The notes under the pieces: generated by a model
The model's input: only the letters and a program-made list of their open reading frames with translations
What the model was told of the DNA's origin: nothing
Database searches by the model: none
Program-made: the position numbers and the translations under genes
Assembly (NCBI GenBank): GCA_965115885.1
Contig: OZ220479.1
Coordinates: 2,418,001 to 2,482,000 of the forward strand
Direction: 5' to 3'
DNA: 64,000 nt
Source: BD2-11 sp965115885
Lineage (GTDB): Bacteria; Gemmatimonadota; Gemmatimonadetes; Longimicrobiales; Gaopeijiaceae
Part shown: positions 7,207-16,259 of the stretch, piece by piece
How the letters are laid out: each line of letters opens with the position of its first letter
Position numbering within the stretch: position 1 is the first letter of the stretch

Positions 7207-8630
7207 GTCGGCTCCATGGGACGCGACCCGTCGGCGAGCCGCCCCACGAAGGTGGCCCCGGTGGTCGCGGTCAGTTCGACGGTCGCGTACGCCCCGGCCC
7301 GGTCCGCCGGCGCCGGGAAGGCGACCACCTTGCCGCGCCGGGTGCGTCCCAGCATCTGCCCCGGACCGCGCGCCTCCTTTTCGACCAGAACCTCTTCGAC
7401 CCGCCCCACTTCGGAGCGGTTGATCTCGGCCTGGATGGCGCGGCTCACCTCGATCAGCTCGCGCAGGCGCTCCGCCGCCGCGCCGTCCTCGACCGACCAG
7501 CGCTCCGGCATGCGGGTCGCGGGGGTGCCCGCGCGCGGCGAGTAGCGATAGGTGTAGACGTCGTCGAAGCGAACCGTGCGCAGGAGGTCGAGGGTGTCCT
7601 CGAAGTCGCTGCGGGTCTCGCCCGGGAAGGCGCAGATGACGTCGGTGGACAGAGCGACGTCGGGGATCGCCTCGCGCACCGTCTCCACTCGCTCGAGAAA
7701 GGTCTCCACGGTGTAGCGGCGCAACATGCGCTTGAGCGTGCGGTCGTTCCCCGACTGGACAGGAAGGTGCAGCTGCTCGCACACCGCGGCCTCGGAGGCC
7801 ATGACCTCCACGAGTTCGGGGGTGACGTCGTTCGGGTGCGGCGAGGTGAAGCGCACGCGGCGGATGCCGGGGACGCGGGCCACGGCGGAGAGCAGGCGGG
7901 CGAAGTTCCAGCCGCCCGAGGCGTAGGAGTTCACGGTCTGCCCCAGGAGGGTCGCCTCGGTGACGCCGGAGGCGGCGATGCGGCGAATCTCCTCCAAGAC
8001 CTCCTCGGGGCGGCGGTTCTTCTCGGGGCCGCGAACGTAGGGGACGATGCAGAAGGTGCAGCGGTGATCGCATCCCCGCTGGACCGGGACCCACGCCGAG
8101 ACGCGCGACGCGCGGCGCTGCTCGAGGCCTTCGTAGTTCTCGGACGGGTCCAGGGAGAGGACCGAAAGCCGCGTGCCCGGCTCGGAGAGCCGGTCGAGCC
8201 GCTCCGGCAGTTCGCGGTATCCGTCGGGACCCATGACCAAGTCGACGTAGGGGGCTCGCTCGAGCAACGCGTCGCCCATGCGCTGCGCCATGCAGCCGGT
8301 GACGCCGATCACCAGATCGGGATTGTCGCGTTTGAGACCGTTCAACTGCGACACGCGGCCGAGGACGCGCTGTTCGGCGTGTTCGCGGATGGCGCAGGTG
8401 TTGACCAGCACCACGTCCGCCTGCCCCGGGGTGCGGGCCAAGGCGTAGCCCCGTTCTTCCAGGATGCCCGCCATCAGCTCGCCGTCGCTGACGTTCATCT
8501 GGCAGCCGTAGGTCTCGATGTAGACGCGCTTGGGCGCGGGTCCCGCGGCGCGGTCGGTCGGGGGGGACGCCAAAGGCAGCCGGACGGCGGAGCCCGACGG
8601 AGCCGAAGCGATCGCGGCCCGCGCCTCCAT
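7203..8630 (-). CDS. miaB: tRNA-2-methylthio-N6-dimethylallyladenosine synthase MiaB
   Basis: Radical-SAM methylthiotransferase that modifies A37 of tRNAs reading UNN codons. 475 residues. The N-terminal UPF0004 domain has the cluster cysteines C43 (YGCQMN), C79 (NTCAIREHAE) and C113 (TGCMAQ); the radical-SAM CxxxCxxC lies at C187, C191, C194 (RGCDHRCTFCIVPYVRG); a TRAM domain closes the protein. The start is ATG 8630, overlapping the preceding stop as TGATG. It sits in a chain of overlapping genes with the outer-membrane protein upstream and lapA downstream. Confidence 0.95.
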   Translation of the reverse strand: MEARAAIASAPSGSAVRLPLASPPTDRAAGPAPKRVYIETYGCQMNVSDGELMAGILEERGYALARTPGQADVVLVNTCAIREHAEQRVLGRVSQLNGLKRDNPDLVIGVTGCMAQRMGDALLERAPYVDLVMGPDGYRELPERLDRLSEPGTRLSVLSLDPSENYEGLEQRRASRVSAWVPVQRGCDHRCTFCIVPYVRGPEKNRRPEEVLEEIRRIAASGVTEATLLGQTVNSYASGGWNFARLLSAVARVPGIRRVRFTSPHPNDVTPELVEVMASEAAVCEQLHLPVQSGNDRTLKRMLRRYTVETFLERVETVREAIPDVALSTDVICAFPGETRSDFEDTLDLLRTVRFDDVYTYRYSPRAGTPATRMPERWSVEDGAAAERLRELIEVSRAIQAEINRSEVGRVEEVLVEKEARGPGQMLGRTRRGKVVAFPAPADRAGAYATVELTATTGATFVGRLADGSRPMEPT

Positions 8631-9835
8631 CAGAAGCTCGATGCGCGGAAGGAGAACGTGTAGCGCGAGAAGGACTCCGAAATCGAGTCCGTCGCGCGGG
8701 TGCCCCGTTCGTAGGAGAAGTCGAAGGCGGCGATGATCAGGTCGTCGACCTCGAGCAGGTTCCAGCCGAATCCGGCGGCGAAGCCGCTCTCGGTCGACTT
8801 CGAGGCGTCGATCGAGAAGGGCAGTCCGGCGCTGCGGTAGCCGAGACGGACGGGAAGGCTGCGGCCGAACAGGGCGAGGGCCGACCACTCGAGTCCGCCT
8901 CCGTAGGAGGCGACCGCGCCGCGCGCGGCCGCGGCCGCGCCCGACTCGGCCGGAGCCCAGTCGGCGCGTCCGAATCCGGCGGTGAGGGCGATCGCGGGGG
9001 TGAGCATCGCGCTGGCTCCGATGCGGAATTCCGCGGGGAGTTCGAAGCGCGCTTCGGAGCCCTCGGTCTCGCCCACCGGATTCGCGCGCAGGTCGCCGGA
9101 CCAACTCAGACTGGCGGAGATGCGCAGGAAATTCCGGAAATCCCACATGGCGCCCAACCCGAAAGTGGTGCCCGTCATCTCCCAGCGTCCCCGCTCCAGG
9201 AATTGGTCCGGGCCGCCGGGTTCCTCGTCGGCGTCGTCCGAGACGCCGATGGTGCGGGAGAAGCGCCGCACCTGGGTTCCGGTGTGGAAGCCCGCGGTGG
9301 CCGCGACCGAAAAGCCTCCCGGCAGGACGCGCGCGAAGCCGAGGCGCGCCGCGCCCACGCTTCCGTCCGACTCGTAGCTGTCGGCGACGTCGATCGAGTC
9401 CCGGTCCCGGGCCAGGCGGAGAGTTCGCTCGGCCTTCCAACTCTGTTCCAGCAACCCTCCGTAGGACAAGGTGGCGACCCCGTAGTCGCGCACCGGATAG
9501 GACACCGCCAACAGAGGAAAGCGCGTGCCCTCGAGGGGGATGCCCCGGTCGCCGAACGTCGCCCTGCCGCGGCTGGGCTGGACGGTGACCGAGATGCTGG
9601 GCACGGCGATCCGGCTGGCGCGGGCCGGATCCGTGGGCAGCACCGCGCCGCCGAAGAGACCGACCCCCACCGAGCCGAGCGCGCGCGACCGCCCGTCGAG
9701 CGGCTCCAGAGGAACCCCGAGACCCTGGCTGCCGACGAGCGACTGGGCGAGGAGGGGCGCCGGGGCGGCGACGGCGAGCAACGCGAGGGCGGTCGCCGTC
9801 CAGGGGACGCACGCGGGGACCGGGCGAGGGGTCAT
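8630..9835 (-). CDS. outer-membrane beta-barrel protein
   Basis: 401 residues with a cleavable signal peptide (hydrophobic core ATALALLAVAAPAPLLA, cleavage near residue 31) followed by a body of alternating amphipathic strands rich in glycine and aromatic residues and ending in phenylalanine (SFRASSF), typical of an outer-membrane barrel. Pieces such as GFAAGFGWNLLEVDDL are reminiscent of PorV/FadL-like barrels, but the family is not certain. Start ATG 9835 overlaps the stop of the upstream lipoprotein (ATGA). Pairing with that lipoprotein suggests a cell-envelope module. Confidence 0.7.
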   Translation of the reverse strand: MTPRPVPACVPWTATALALLAVAAPAPLLAQSLVGSQGLGVPLEPLDGRSRALGSVGVGLFGGAVLPTDPARASRIAVPSISVTVQPSRGRATFGDRGIPLEGTRFPLLAVSYPVRDYGVATLSYGGLLEQSWKAERTLRLARDRDSIDVADSYESDGSVGAARLGFARVLPGGFSVAATAGFHTGTQVRRFSRTIGVSDDADEEPGGPDQFLERGRWEMTGTTFGLGAMWDFRNFLRISASLSWSGDLRANPVGETEGSEARFELPAEFRIGASAMLTPAIALTAGFGRADWAPAESGAAAAARGAVASYGGGLEWSALALFGRSLPVRLGYRSAGLPFSIDASKSTESGFAAGFGWNLLEVDDLIIAAFDFSYERGTRATDSISESFSRYTFSFRASSF

Positions 9836-11157
9836 CTCATCTCCATCCCGGAAATCTGGCTGACGAGGATGCGAAGCAGGGGCGGCGAACTCGAGCCGGG
9901 CCCCAGGAACCGCATGAGCTCGAAGCTCTCCGGTTCGAGCGCCGCCAGCAAAGCCAGCGTGTTGGGCGCCGGAAGGCTGTCCCGGGTGACGCCTCGCGCC
10001 AGATCCCTCACGAAGCCGGTGATGGGGACCTCCACCACGCTTCCCTTCCCGCCCGCGAACGCCTCGGGCGGCACCCGCAGGACCGGAACCTGGATCGAGG
10101 GGCCCAAGGGCGTGCGCGGCAGGTGCTCGGGAGCGGGAACCGGGCGCACGTCGACGAACAGCGTGTCCGTGGGCCGGAGCGCCGCCTCGGTGGGCCCCGG
10201 GGTCAGAACCAGCGCCGCCTGGGTGATGCCGTCGGCGGTGATCCGCAAGGGGCAGGCGCCTGCGCCGGACGGGCAGGCGGCGCCGGTAGCGGAGAGCGTT
10301 TCGGGGAGTTCGATCCGGAAAATCGTGCGCCATGCCGGGGCGCCGCCGACCTGCAGCACGCCCTCGGGCAGAGTCGGCGCCGGGCTGTAGACGAAGGTCA
10401 GGTGTTCGGAGAAGGTGTCGGTGGTCACCATGGTGTCGGACCGGACGGACGGCACCGCGTCCAGCACCAGATTGGCCGAACGAACCTTCGCGCGCGCGCC
10501 CGGCGTGACCATGCGCACCAGCATGCCGCGGGCCTCGTTGTCGGCGTCGTCCCAGTTCTCGACGACGAGGGTGTCGATGGCGAAGAAGGCGGAATCGGAT
10601 TCCGCCGGATCCCACACCGCCGTGGAGATGGGCGCGACGATCCCTCCGCCCGCTTCGGTCCAAGGCACCCGCTCCCCGAGGGTGTCCACGGCGTGGAGGT
10701 AGGTCGCGGAGGCGGGATGCCAACGCTCGAGGATGAGCGACGCGGCCAGGGTCACCGGTTCGGAAGGCGCGACGAGGGTGTCGAAACGGAGAATCGCGCG
10801 CCCGCCCACCAGCGTCAGGCTGGGGTCGGTCACCGTGGTGCCGGTGCTGTCGCGCACGCTCGCGGAGCGGGGGATGGAGCCGAAGCGCACCAGGGTGCGC
10901 GCCTCCAAGCCTTCCTCTCCGAACTCGGTGGCGATCAGGGGGACGGCCACGTCCGACGGCCGGCCGAAGCCGCCCAGCACCTGGACGTCGCGGGCGAATT
11001 GGTCGGGGCCGAGGAGGACTTCCGAGGTGGCCACCGCGACAGGGAAGTCTCCTCCGTCCACCGTGGTGGGCGTCTCGTTCCCGCAGGCGGCGGCGAAGAG
11101 CGCAACCACCGCGGCGAGCGCGCGCGCGGCGCGGTTCAGGCGGAAGGGCTCGGGCAA
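9832..11157 (-). other. putative separate lipoprotein within the cdd frame
   Basis: If initiated at TTG 11157 the product is a 441-residue lipoprotein with a 24-residue signal ending at cysteine 25. The mature part shows no enzyme motif I recognise; its repeated strand-like stretches (TLVRFGSIPRSASV, AILRFDTLVAPSEPVTL, LVLTPGPTEAALRPTDTLFV) suggest an all-beta exported protein. It is followed by a coupled outer-membrane barrel, so an envelope role is plausible. Confidence 0.45.
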
Positions 11158-11517
11158 CAGGGCCTTCAGGTCCCACTCGGCCGTCCCCTCGGGAGACTCG
11201 GAGCGCACGGAGAGCGTGGGCGCGAATTCGGCGAGCGCTTGGCGGCAGGATCCGCAGGGCGCGGCGGGCGGCCCGGCCGAGGTGCTCACGGCGATGCGGG
11301 CGAACGACCGGTGGCCGGCGGCGACGGCCGCGGCCAGTGCCGTGCGCTCGGCGCACAGCGCGAGTCCGTAGGAGGCGTTCTCCACGTTGCACCCCGTGAA
11401 CACGGCGCCGTCGTCCGTCTCCAGCGCGGCGCCCACCCGGAACCCGGAATAGGGGGCGTACGCACGGGCGCACGCGGCGCGCGCGTGGTTCAGTAGTCGC
11501 TCGAAGGCGTCCGTCAT
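9832..11517 (-). CDS. cdd: cytidine deaminase in frame with a lipoprotein
   Basis: One uninterrupted frame of 561 codons. Residues 1-125 are a complete cytidine deaminase: NVENASYGL, zinc ligands C55-A-E57 and C88-G-S-C91, and the usual C-terminal KALLPEPF. Where a stop is expected the frame runs into a lipoprotein signal (RAARALAAVVALF, lipobox AAAC, cysteine 145) and then about 415 residues of secreted sequence of unknown fold, rich in Val/Thr/Pro. A membrane-exported lipoprotein fused behind a cytosolic deaminase makes little sense as one product, so I think the lipoprotein is separately initiated, for instance at TTG 11157 (codon 121), or a frame error hides a stop (a TGA lies in the +1 frame at that point). 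ATG 11517 overlaps the alr stop (ATGA). Confidence 0.75.
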   Translation of the reverse strand: MTDAFERLLNHARAACARAYAPYSGFRVGAALETDDGAVFTGCNVENASYGLALCAERTALAAAVAAGHRSFARIAVSTSAGPPAAPCGSCRQALAEFAPTLSVRSESPEGTAEWDLKALLPEPFRLNRAARALAAVVALFAAACGNETPTTVDGGDFPVAVATSEVLLGPDQFARDVQVLGGFGRPSDVAVPLIATEFGEEGLEARTLVRFGSIPRSASVRDSTGTTVTDPSLTLVGGRAILRFDTLVAPSEPVTLAASLILERWHPASATYLHAVDTLGERVPWTEAGGGIVAPISTAVWDPAESDSAFFAIDTLVVENWDDADNEARGMLVRMVTPGARAKVRSANLVLDAVPSVRSDTMVTTDTFSEHLTFVYSPAPTLPEGVLQVGGAPAWRTIFRIELPETLSATGAACPSGAGACPLRITADGITQAALVLTPGPTEAALRPTDTLFVDVRPVPAPEHLPRTPLGPSIQVPVLRVPPEAFAGGKGSVVEVPITGFVRDLARGVTRDSLPAPNTLALLAALEPESFELMRFLGPGSSSPPLLRILVSQISGMEMR

Positions 11518-12668
11518 TCGTGCCAGATCCGCGGCAGCCGACGGGTCAGTCCGGTCAGAACCTCGTAGTTGACGGTACCGGCCAAGTCCGCCACCTCCTC
11601 GACCGCGATCTCCTCGTCCCCGTCGGAACCGATAAATGTAACCCTTTCGCCCGTGCGCGCGTCGGGGACGCGCGAGATGTCTACCACCGTCACGTCCATG
11701 GAGGTCCTTCCGACCATCGGAACCCGCCGACCGCGCACCAGGGCGTGGCCGCGGTTGCCGACCGCGCGCGGAAGGCCGTCGCCGTACCCGATCGCCACCG
11801 TGGCCCAGCGCTCGGGCGCGCTCGCGACGTGGAGGGCGCCGTAGCCCACGGAGCTGCCCGCGGGGACGTCGCGCACCAGGGCGATGCGGGCGCGCACCGC
11901 CACGACCGGCGCGGGTCGGGGGAGGTCGGGCGCGCTCGCCCCTCCGTACAGGAAGATGCCGGGGCGGACCGCGTCGGCGGCGTAGCGCGGCCGACGCAGC
12001 AACGCGGCGGAGTTGCAGGCGTGAACCCACGCGTCCGGAGGCAACGGAAGGCGGTCGACGGCCTTCCGCAGGCGCGCCCACTGCCGGTCGATGGTGTCGG
12101 CGGTCTCGTCGGCAGAGTGGAAATGGGTGTAGCACCCGCCCCAACGGAGCGGAGGTCGGGAGAGAACCGCCGCCGCCCTTCCCCACGCCTCCGCCGAGCG
12201 CCAGTGCAGACCGGCCCGGCCCATCCCGGTGTCCACCTCCAAATGAAAGGCGGCCGGGCGGCGGCGGCGGGCGGCCTCCGCGGCCAGCGCGCGCAGGCCG
12301 TCCAGATCGGAGAGGCACAGGGTCAGGTCGCCGTCCAGCGCCGCGGACAGGGAGGAGGCGGGGGCCGGAGTCGTCACCAGCACCGGCCGCTCGATCCCGA
12401 GCGCCCTCAGCTCCAACCCCTCCTCCACCGTGGCCACTCCGTACCCGCCGGGTTCTCCCGCCTCCAGCACCGCCACCGCGCGTCGGACGCCGAGGCCGTA
12501 GGCGTTGGCCTTCACCATCGGGACGATGGCGGCGGAGTCGCCGACGACCTTTCGGATGCGCGCGAAATTGGCGCGCAACGCGGCGGCGTCGACCTCGACC
12601 CAGGCCCGCGACCGGGGGTCCGGGGATCTCTCGGCGCAAGACGAGGGCAGACGGTCGGCCAATGCCAT
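11514..12668 (-). CDS. alr: alanine racemase
   Basis: PLP enzyme interconverting L- and D-alanine for peptidoglycan. 384 residues. The PLP lysine is K53 in MVKANAYGLG; the substrate-binding tyrosine lies in SSVGYG, and MVGRTSMDVTVVDIS and AIGYGDGLPRA are further hallmarks. ATG 12668 gives the usual length; family similarity starts at RAWVEVDAAALRANF. First gene of the overlapping minus-strand run alr-cdd-barrel-miaB-lapA. Confidence 0.95.
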   Translation of the reverse strand: MALADRLPSSCAERSPDPRSRAWVEVDAAALRANFARIRKVVGDSAAIVPMVKANAYGLGVRRAVAVLEAGEPGGYGVATVEEGLELRALGIERPVLVTTPAPASSLSAALDGDLTLCLSDLDGLRALAAEAARRRRPAAFHLEVDTGMGRAGLHWRSAEAWGRAAAVLSRPPLRWGGCYTHFHSADETADTIDRQWARLRKAVDRLPLPPDAWVHACNSAALLRRPRYAADAVRPGIFLYGGASAPDLPRPAPVVAVRARIALVRDVPAGSSVGYGALHVASAPERWATVAIGYGDGLPRAVGNRGHALVRGRRVPMVGRTSMDVTVVDISRVPDARTGERVTFIGSDGDEEIAVEEVADLAGTVNYEVLTGLTRRLPRIWHE

Positions 12669-13006
12669 CCGGGAAGCCGTGAGGAGTGGAGACGAACGTC
12701 CGGGACCGTTCGGCCTTCGCCCCCTCGAGGCCCCGCGCGTCCGAAAAGCCGGGCGCGGGCGGGTTCGGCGGGATTCCGGGCGAGCGATTCCCAGAGAAGG
12801 TGACCAAGCCGGGAACCGGGGACAACACGAACGCTCGGCCCGGAGCGGCCGACTGGACATCCCCGCCGGGGTTCGGAATACTGTTTCCGGCGCCATGAGC
12901 CCGGCTTCGGCGTCGGCGAGCGCCCAAGACCCCCGAACGGGCCGGGGCGGCCCGCCGCACCCCCGATCTCCCCCGATCATCGCACGCGGCGACGGCGACA
13001 CCACTC
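12669..13006. other. divergent spacer between alr and mazG
   Basis: 338 bases, presumably carrying both promoters. No strong -35/-10 pair, operator or RNA could be picked out; open frames here are GC noise. Confidence 0.4.
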
Positions 13007-13855
13007 GTGACGGAACCCCACGGCACCGCCTCCGGTTCGACGAGCCCCGCCGTGGCGGACGGCATCGCTCCGTCGGAGGGCGCGCTCGACCGCGCGCTCG
13101 CCATCGTCGAGTTCCTGCGCGCCCATTGCCCTTGGGACCGCGCCCAGACCGCCGAATCGCTCGTCCCCTACCTCGTCGAGGAAAGCCAGGAAGTGGCGGA
13201 CGCGATTCGCGCCGGGAACGGACGGGCCCTGGAGGGGGAGCTCGGAGACCTGCTGCTCAACGTGGCCTTTCAGATCGTGCTGGCCGAGGAGGCCCGCGCC
13301 TTCGACCGCGATTCGGTGGTGGAGCGGCTGGAGGACAAGATGAGGCGCCGCCATCCGCACCTGTTCGGCGACGGAAAGCGGGAGAGCTGGGAAGCGCTCA
13401 AGGCGAGAGAGCTTCCGGACGGCGAAAGCGTCCTCTCCGGGCTTCCCGCCGGCTTGGAGCCCCTGTTGCGCGCGCACCGCGTCCAAGAGAAGATGAGCGG
13501 GGTCGGTTTCGATTGGGAAAACGCCGAGGGCGCCCGCCTGAAGGTGGCCGAAGAGCTCGAGGAGATCCGGGCGGCGCTGAAGCGGGGCGATCCCCGCGAG
13601 GTGACGGAGGAGGCCGGAGATCTTCTCTTCGCGGCGGTCAACCTCGCACGACTCGCCGGCGTGCACGCGAGCAACGCGCTCGCGCGCGCCAACCGCAAGG
13701 TGGAAGCCCGTTTTCGGCGCGTGGAAGAGCTGGCGCGCGCCGAGGGCGGGCGGGTGGCGGAGATGCCGCTGGAGAAGCTGGACGCGCTTTGGGAGACCGC
13801 GAAAGCGGAGGAGCCGGCCAGGACGGCGTCGGACGATTCATCGGGCGCGGGATGA
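13007..13855 (+). CDS. mazG: nucleoside triphosphate pyrophosphohydrolase MazG
   Basis: Hydrolyses (d)NTPs to monophosphates. 282 residues with two MazG all-alpha repeats. The first carries VEESQEVADAI and ELGDLLLNVAFQ (the E-E-E-D metal pattern); the second carries KVAEELEEIRAAL and EEAGDLLFAAVNLAR. The H-P-H-L-F-G-D and KMSGVGFDW signatures are typical. GTG 13007 is the likely start, with similarity beginning at residue 25. Divergent from alr. Confidence 0.93.
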   Translation: MTEPHGTASGSTSPAVADGIAPSEGALDRALAIVEFLRAHCPWDRAQTAESLVPYLVEESQEVADAIRAGNGRALEGELGDLLLNVAFQIVLAEEARAFDRDSVVERLEDKMRRRHPHLFGDGKRESWEALKARELPDGESVLSGLPAGLEPLLRAHRVQEKMSGVGFDWENAEGARLKVAEELEEIRAALKRGDPREVTEEAGDLLFAAVNLARLAGVHASNALARANRKVEARFRRVEELARAEGGRVAEMPLEKLDALWETAKAEEPARTASDDSSGAG

Positions 13856-14146
13856 GCTCGCGGATGCGCGGGCGCCCGGTCGTCCGCGCCGCGAAGCGCT
13901 CGACGCCGAAGCCGAATCCCGGATGCGGGAAGGCGCCATCCGGATGCCGGCCGCGGGCCTGCGAGGCGGCTTTCCCTCCTCGATGCGCGCCGTCGGCTCG
14001 TCGAGGCCGCCTGTGCGCCGGCCACCGCCGACGATCTCGCCGCATCCCTCCGAGGCGACGAGGTCGCTGCGGAGCGCCGTCCGCGGATCCTCCGGTTTCT
14101 CTTCGCGCAGAAGGCTTTCGGAAATTCTGCGGACGGAAAGGTCGTC
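13856..14146. other. convergent spacer
   Basis: 291 GC-rich bases between the mazG stop and the stop of the beta-lactamase-like gene. No gene or clear terminator seen. Confidence 0.35.
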
Positions 14147-15091
14147 CTATCCCCCCGGTCGCCGCACCCGCCGCACGATCTCCGGGTTCACTCGGGTGCC
14201 GTGCACGGTGATGCCCGACAGGCGCGAAAAGTAGTCGTAGGCCGCGGCCGACACCGCCTCCACCACGGCCCCGCCGTCGCCGCCGTAGTTGGACATCACC
14301 GAGACGACGTAGGGGCGATCGGGTACGTCCACCAACCCCCAGACGGTGGAGACCCCGGCGATCCCGCCCGGCTTGAAGGCGATGGGCACGGTGCGAGGCA
14401 CCGGAGCGCGGACGGGCCCGTCCTTGTGGATCTCGAGAATCTCGCGCACGCGCGCGCAGGCCGCCTCGCCCATGGGCAGGTCGCAGCCGGCGATGCGTTC
14501 CATGATCAGCGCGGCGTCTCGAGGCGTGGACAGATTCTCGTTGCCGCGCGCGGACTCCTCCGGCTGGATCATCTTGCGCTGGAGGCGCGTGCGCTCCGCG
14601 CCGAGCGAGGCCGAAAGAGCGTTGATCGCACCCATGCCCAGCTCGTCGATGAGCACGTTGGTACCGGTGTTGTCGGAGTGCACGATCATGAAGATCGCGT
14701 AGTCCTCGAGCGACAGCGACGTCCCGCCGTCGGTGAGGTGCCGCAACGTTCCGCTGCCGCCGGTGCGCACCTCGTCGGTCATGTCGATTCGGCGGCGGAG
14801 CAGGCCGGGGTCGGACTCGGCCCGCCGGAAGAGTTCCAGCAGGATGGCGACCTTGATGGCGCTCGCCTGGGGGAAAACCAGTTCGTCGTTCACCCGGAAG
14901 CGGTCCCCCGAAACGAGGTCCACCAAGTGCACGCCCGCGATCCCCTCGTAGTCGTTCACGATGCGCTCCAGCCTCTCCTGCAGCTTGCCCCGCAGAAGAG
15001 CCAAGTGCTCTTCCTGGGCGGAGAGCGGCGATGCGGATGCGGCGCACGCGCACAGCGCGAGGCCCGCGAGCGGACGTCGAAACCGAATCAC
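14147..15091 (-). CDS. exported class A beta-lactamase-like serine hydrolase
   Basis: 314 residues with an N-terminal signal (LAGLALCACAASASPLSA, cleavage near residue 25). Penicillin-recognising motifs: SxxK at S77-A-I-K80 and SDN at 139-141 (HSDNTGTN). The third motif is K240-P-G-G instead of KTG. The omega-loop region (EESARGNENLSTP) lacks an obvious ExxxN, so the general base is uncertain. Class A fold is likely; whether it hydrolyses beta-lactams, other amides or cell-wall fragments cannot be told. The two genes downstream and upstream of it are not resistance genes, so a housekeeping or envelope role is as plausible. Confidence 0.75.
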   Translation of the reverse strand: MIRFRRPLAGLALCACAASASPLSAQEEHLALLRGKLQERLERIVNDYEGIAGVHLVDLVSGDRFRVNDELVFPQASAIKVAILLELFRRAESDPGLLRRRIDMTDEVRTGGSGTLRHLTDGGTSLSLEDYAIFMIVHSDNTGTNVLIDELGMGAINALSASLGAERTRLQRKMIQPEESARGNENLSTPRDAALIMERIAGCDLPMGEAACARVREILEIHKDGPVRAPVPRTVPIAFKPGGIAGVSTVWGLVDVPDRPYVVSVMSNYGGDGGAVVEAVSAAAYDYFSRLSGITVHGTRVNPEIVRRVRRPGG

Positions 15092-15107
15092 GGTCGTGCC
15101 TCCCGGT

Positions 15108-16259
15108 TCAGGCGCGCATCGCCGAGAACACCGCCCGGTGCGCGGCCACGATGCGTTCCAGCGCCTGCCGGTCGGGTTCGAGCGACCAAGCGCCGCGCTC
15201 GGAGGTGCCGCCCAGCACGATGCCGTCGCTACGCGGCTGCATGTGTATGCCCAGGCCGCCCCGCGAGGACGCGGGAGCTCCCCCGAAGGTGCCGTAGTCC
15301 ACCTCGGGCTGGGGAAGAAGCACGGTGAGCTGCCCCTTGAGAGGCACCATCGCGCGGTCGTCGAAAAGATCGCGCGCGCCCAGCCCGGTGCAGTTGACCA
15401 CGAGCGGCTCGTCCAGCGCGACCAGCTCCTGCGGCTCCGTGAACTTGCGGACGACGATGCGCCCCCCGAAGTCCAGGAAATCCCGCACCAGAGCGTCGAG
15501 ATAAATCGAGGGTTCGATGCGCATCTGGATGCGCTGGCTGGCGTAGCGGGTCGCGAACGGATGTTCCCCCGGCCCGAGCAGCCGCGTGCCCGTGCGAAAG
15601 CGCGCCGGAAACAGCGGCTCGGAGCCCGCCCGCCCGTTGTCTCGCTGGCGCGGCTGGTCGTCGCCGAGCGCGTAGCTGCGAATCCAGGACACCCCGTATC
15701 CGCGTCCCACCAGCGTCTGCAATTCCCGGTAGGAGATCTCCGCGGCCCGGCGGAACTGCGCGTCCCACGCGGGCGTGCGCAGATCGTCGTCCACCAGACC
15801 CGAGACCGGCGTGAAGCCCGCGAGCGACATGTTGGAGGTCGTGTTCGGAGGCACGTCCATGGCGTAGACGGTCACGTCGAAACCGCGCCGCTGCAGCTGG
15901 CGCGCGGATGCGAGCCCCACGGCCCCGCATCCGATCACCGCCGCCGTGCGGCCGTCGTGCTCCAAGGCCAGCTCCGCGGCCATCCGCCCCGTGCCCCAGG
16001 AAAGCGACATCCCCGCCCCGCCGTGCCCGTAGTTGTGGATCACGGTGGTCGCGTCGAGCCGCTGGGCGCCGAGCAGGAATCCGGACGGGCGGTGCGGCCG
16101 GAGCCCCACGGTGGTGCGAATGATGCGGTTCCGGGCCACGCGCACGGGCGCGAGCCGAAGCGGGGTCCGATCCATGGGCGCCAAGCGCGCCGAGCAGGCG
16201 CCCAGCCCGCCCCCGAGCACCCCCAGACCTCCGATCTTCAGCAACGTTCTTCGGTCCAC
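15108..16259 (-). CDS. circularly permuted DAO-type FAD oxidoreductase, exported
   Basis: 383 residues from GTG 16259 (GGAG 8 bases upstream). The start has a twin-arginine-like and lipoprotein-like signal (DRRTLLKIGG, lipobox GLGAC, cysteine 22). The FAD-binding GxGxxG is internal, at 110-115 (VIGCGAVGLASA). The block that normally closes D-amino-acid oxidases, VGLRPHRPSG followed by TTVIHNYGHGGAGMSLSWG, is at residues 51-89, before the Rossmann motif, and the protein ends with the usual penultimate DAO segment (GIVLGGTSERGAWSLEPD). The domain order is therefore permuted. Probable substrate is a D-amino acid or similar amine; not determined. 16 bases separate it from the beta-lactamase-like gene. 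Confidence 0.8.
   Translation of the reverse strand: MDRRTLLKIGGLGVLGGGLGACSARLAPMDRTPLRLAPVRVARNRIIRTTVGLRPHRPSGFLLGAQRLDATTVIHNYGHGGAGMSLSWGTGRMAAELALEHDGRTAAVIGCGAVGLASARQLQRRGFDVTVYAMDVPPNTTSNMSLAGFTPVSGLVDDDLRTPAWDAQFRRAAEISYRELQTLVGRGYGVSWIRSYALGDDQPRQRDNGRAGSEPLFPARFRTGTRLLGPGEHPFATRYASQRIQMRIEPSIYLDALVRDFLDFGGRIVVRKFTEPQELVALDEPLVVNCTGLGARDLFDDRAMVPLKGQLTVLLPQPEVDYGTFGGAPASSRGGLGIHMQPRSDGIVLGGTSERGAWSLEPDRQALERIVAAHRAVFSAMRA

Noticed and set aside
12505..14211. Long plus-strand frame across alr, mazG and beyond
   Set aside because: It lies antisense to alr and out of frame with mazG, and is Arg/Pro/Gly-rich as expected for shadow frames in GC-rich DNA.
14147..15091. Antibiotic-resistance beta-lactamase
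   Set aside because: KTG is replaced by KPGG, the omega-loop base is unclear and there is no resistance context; only the fold is supported.
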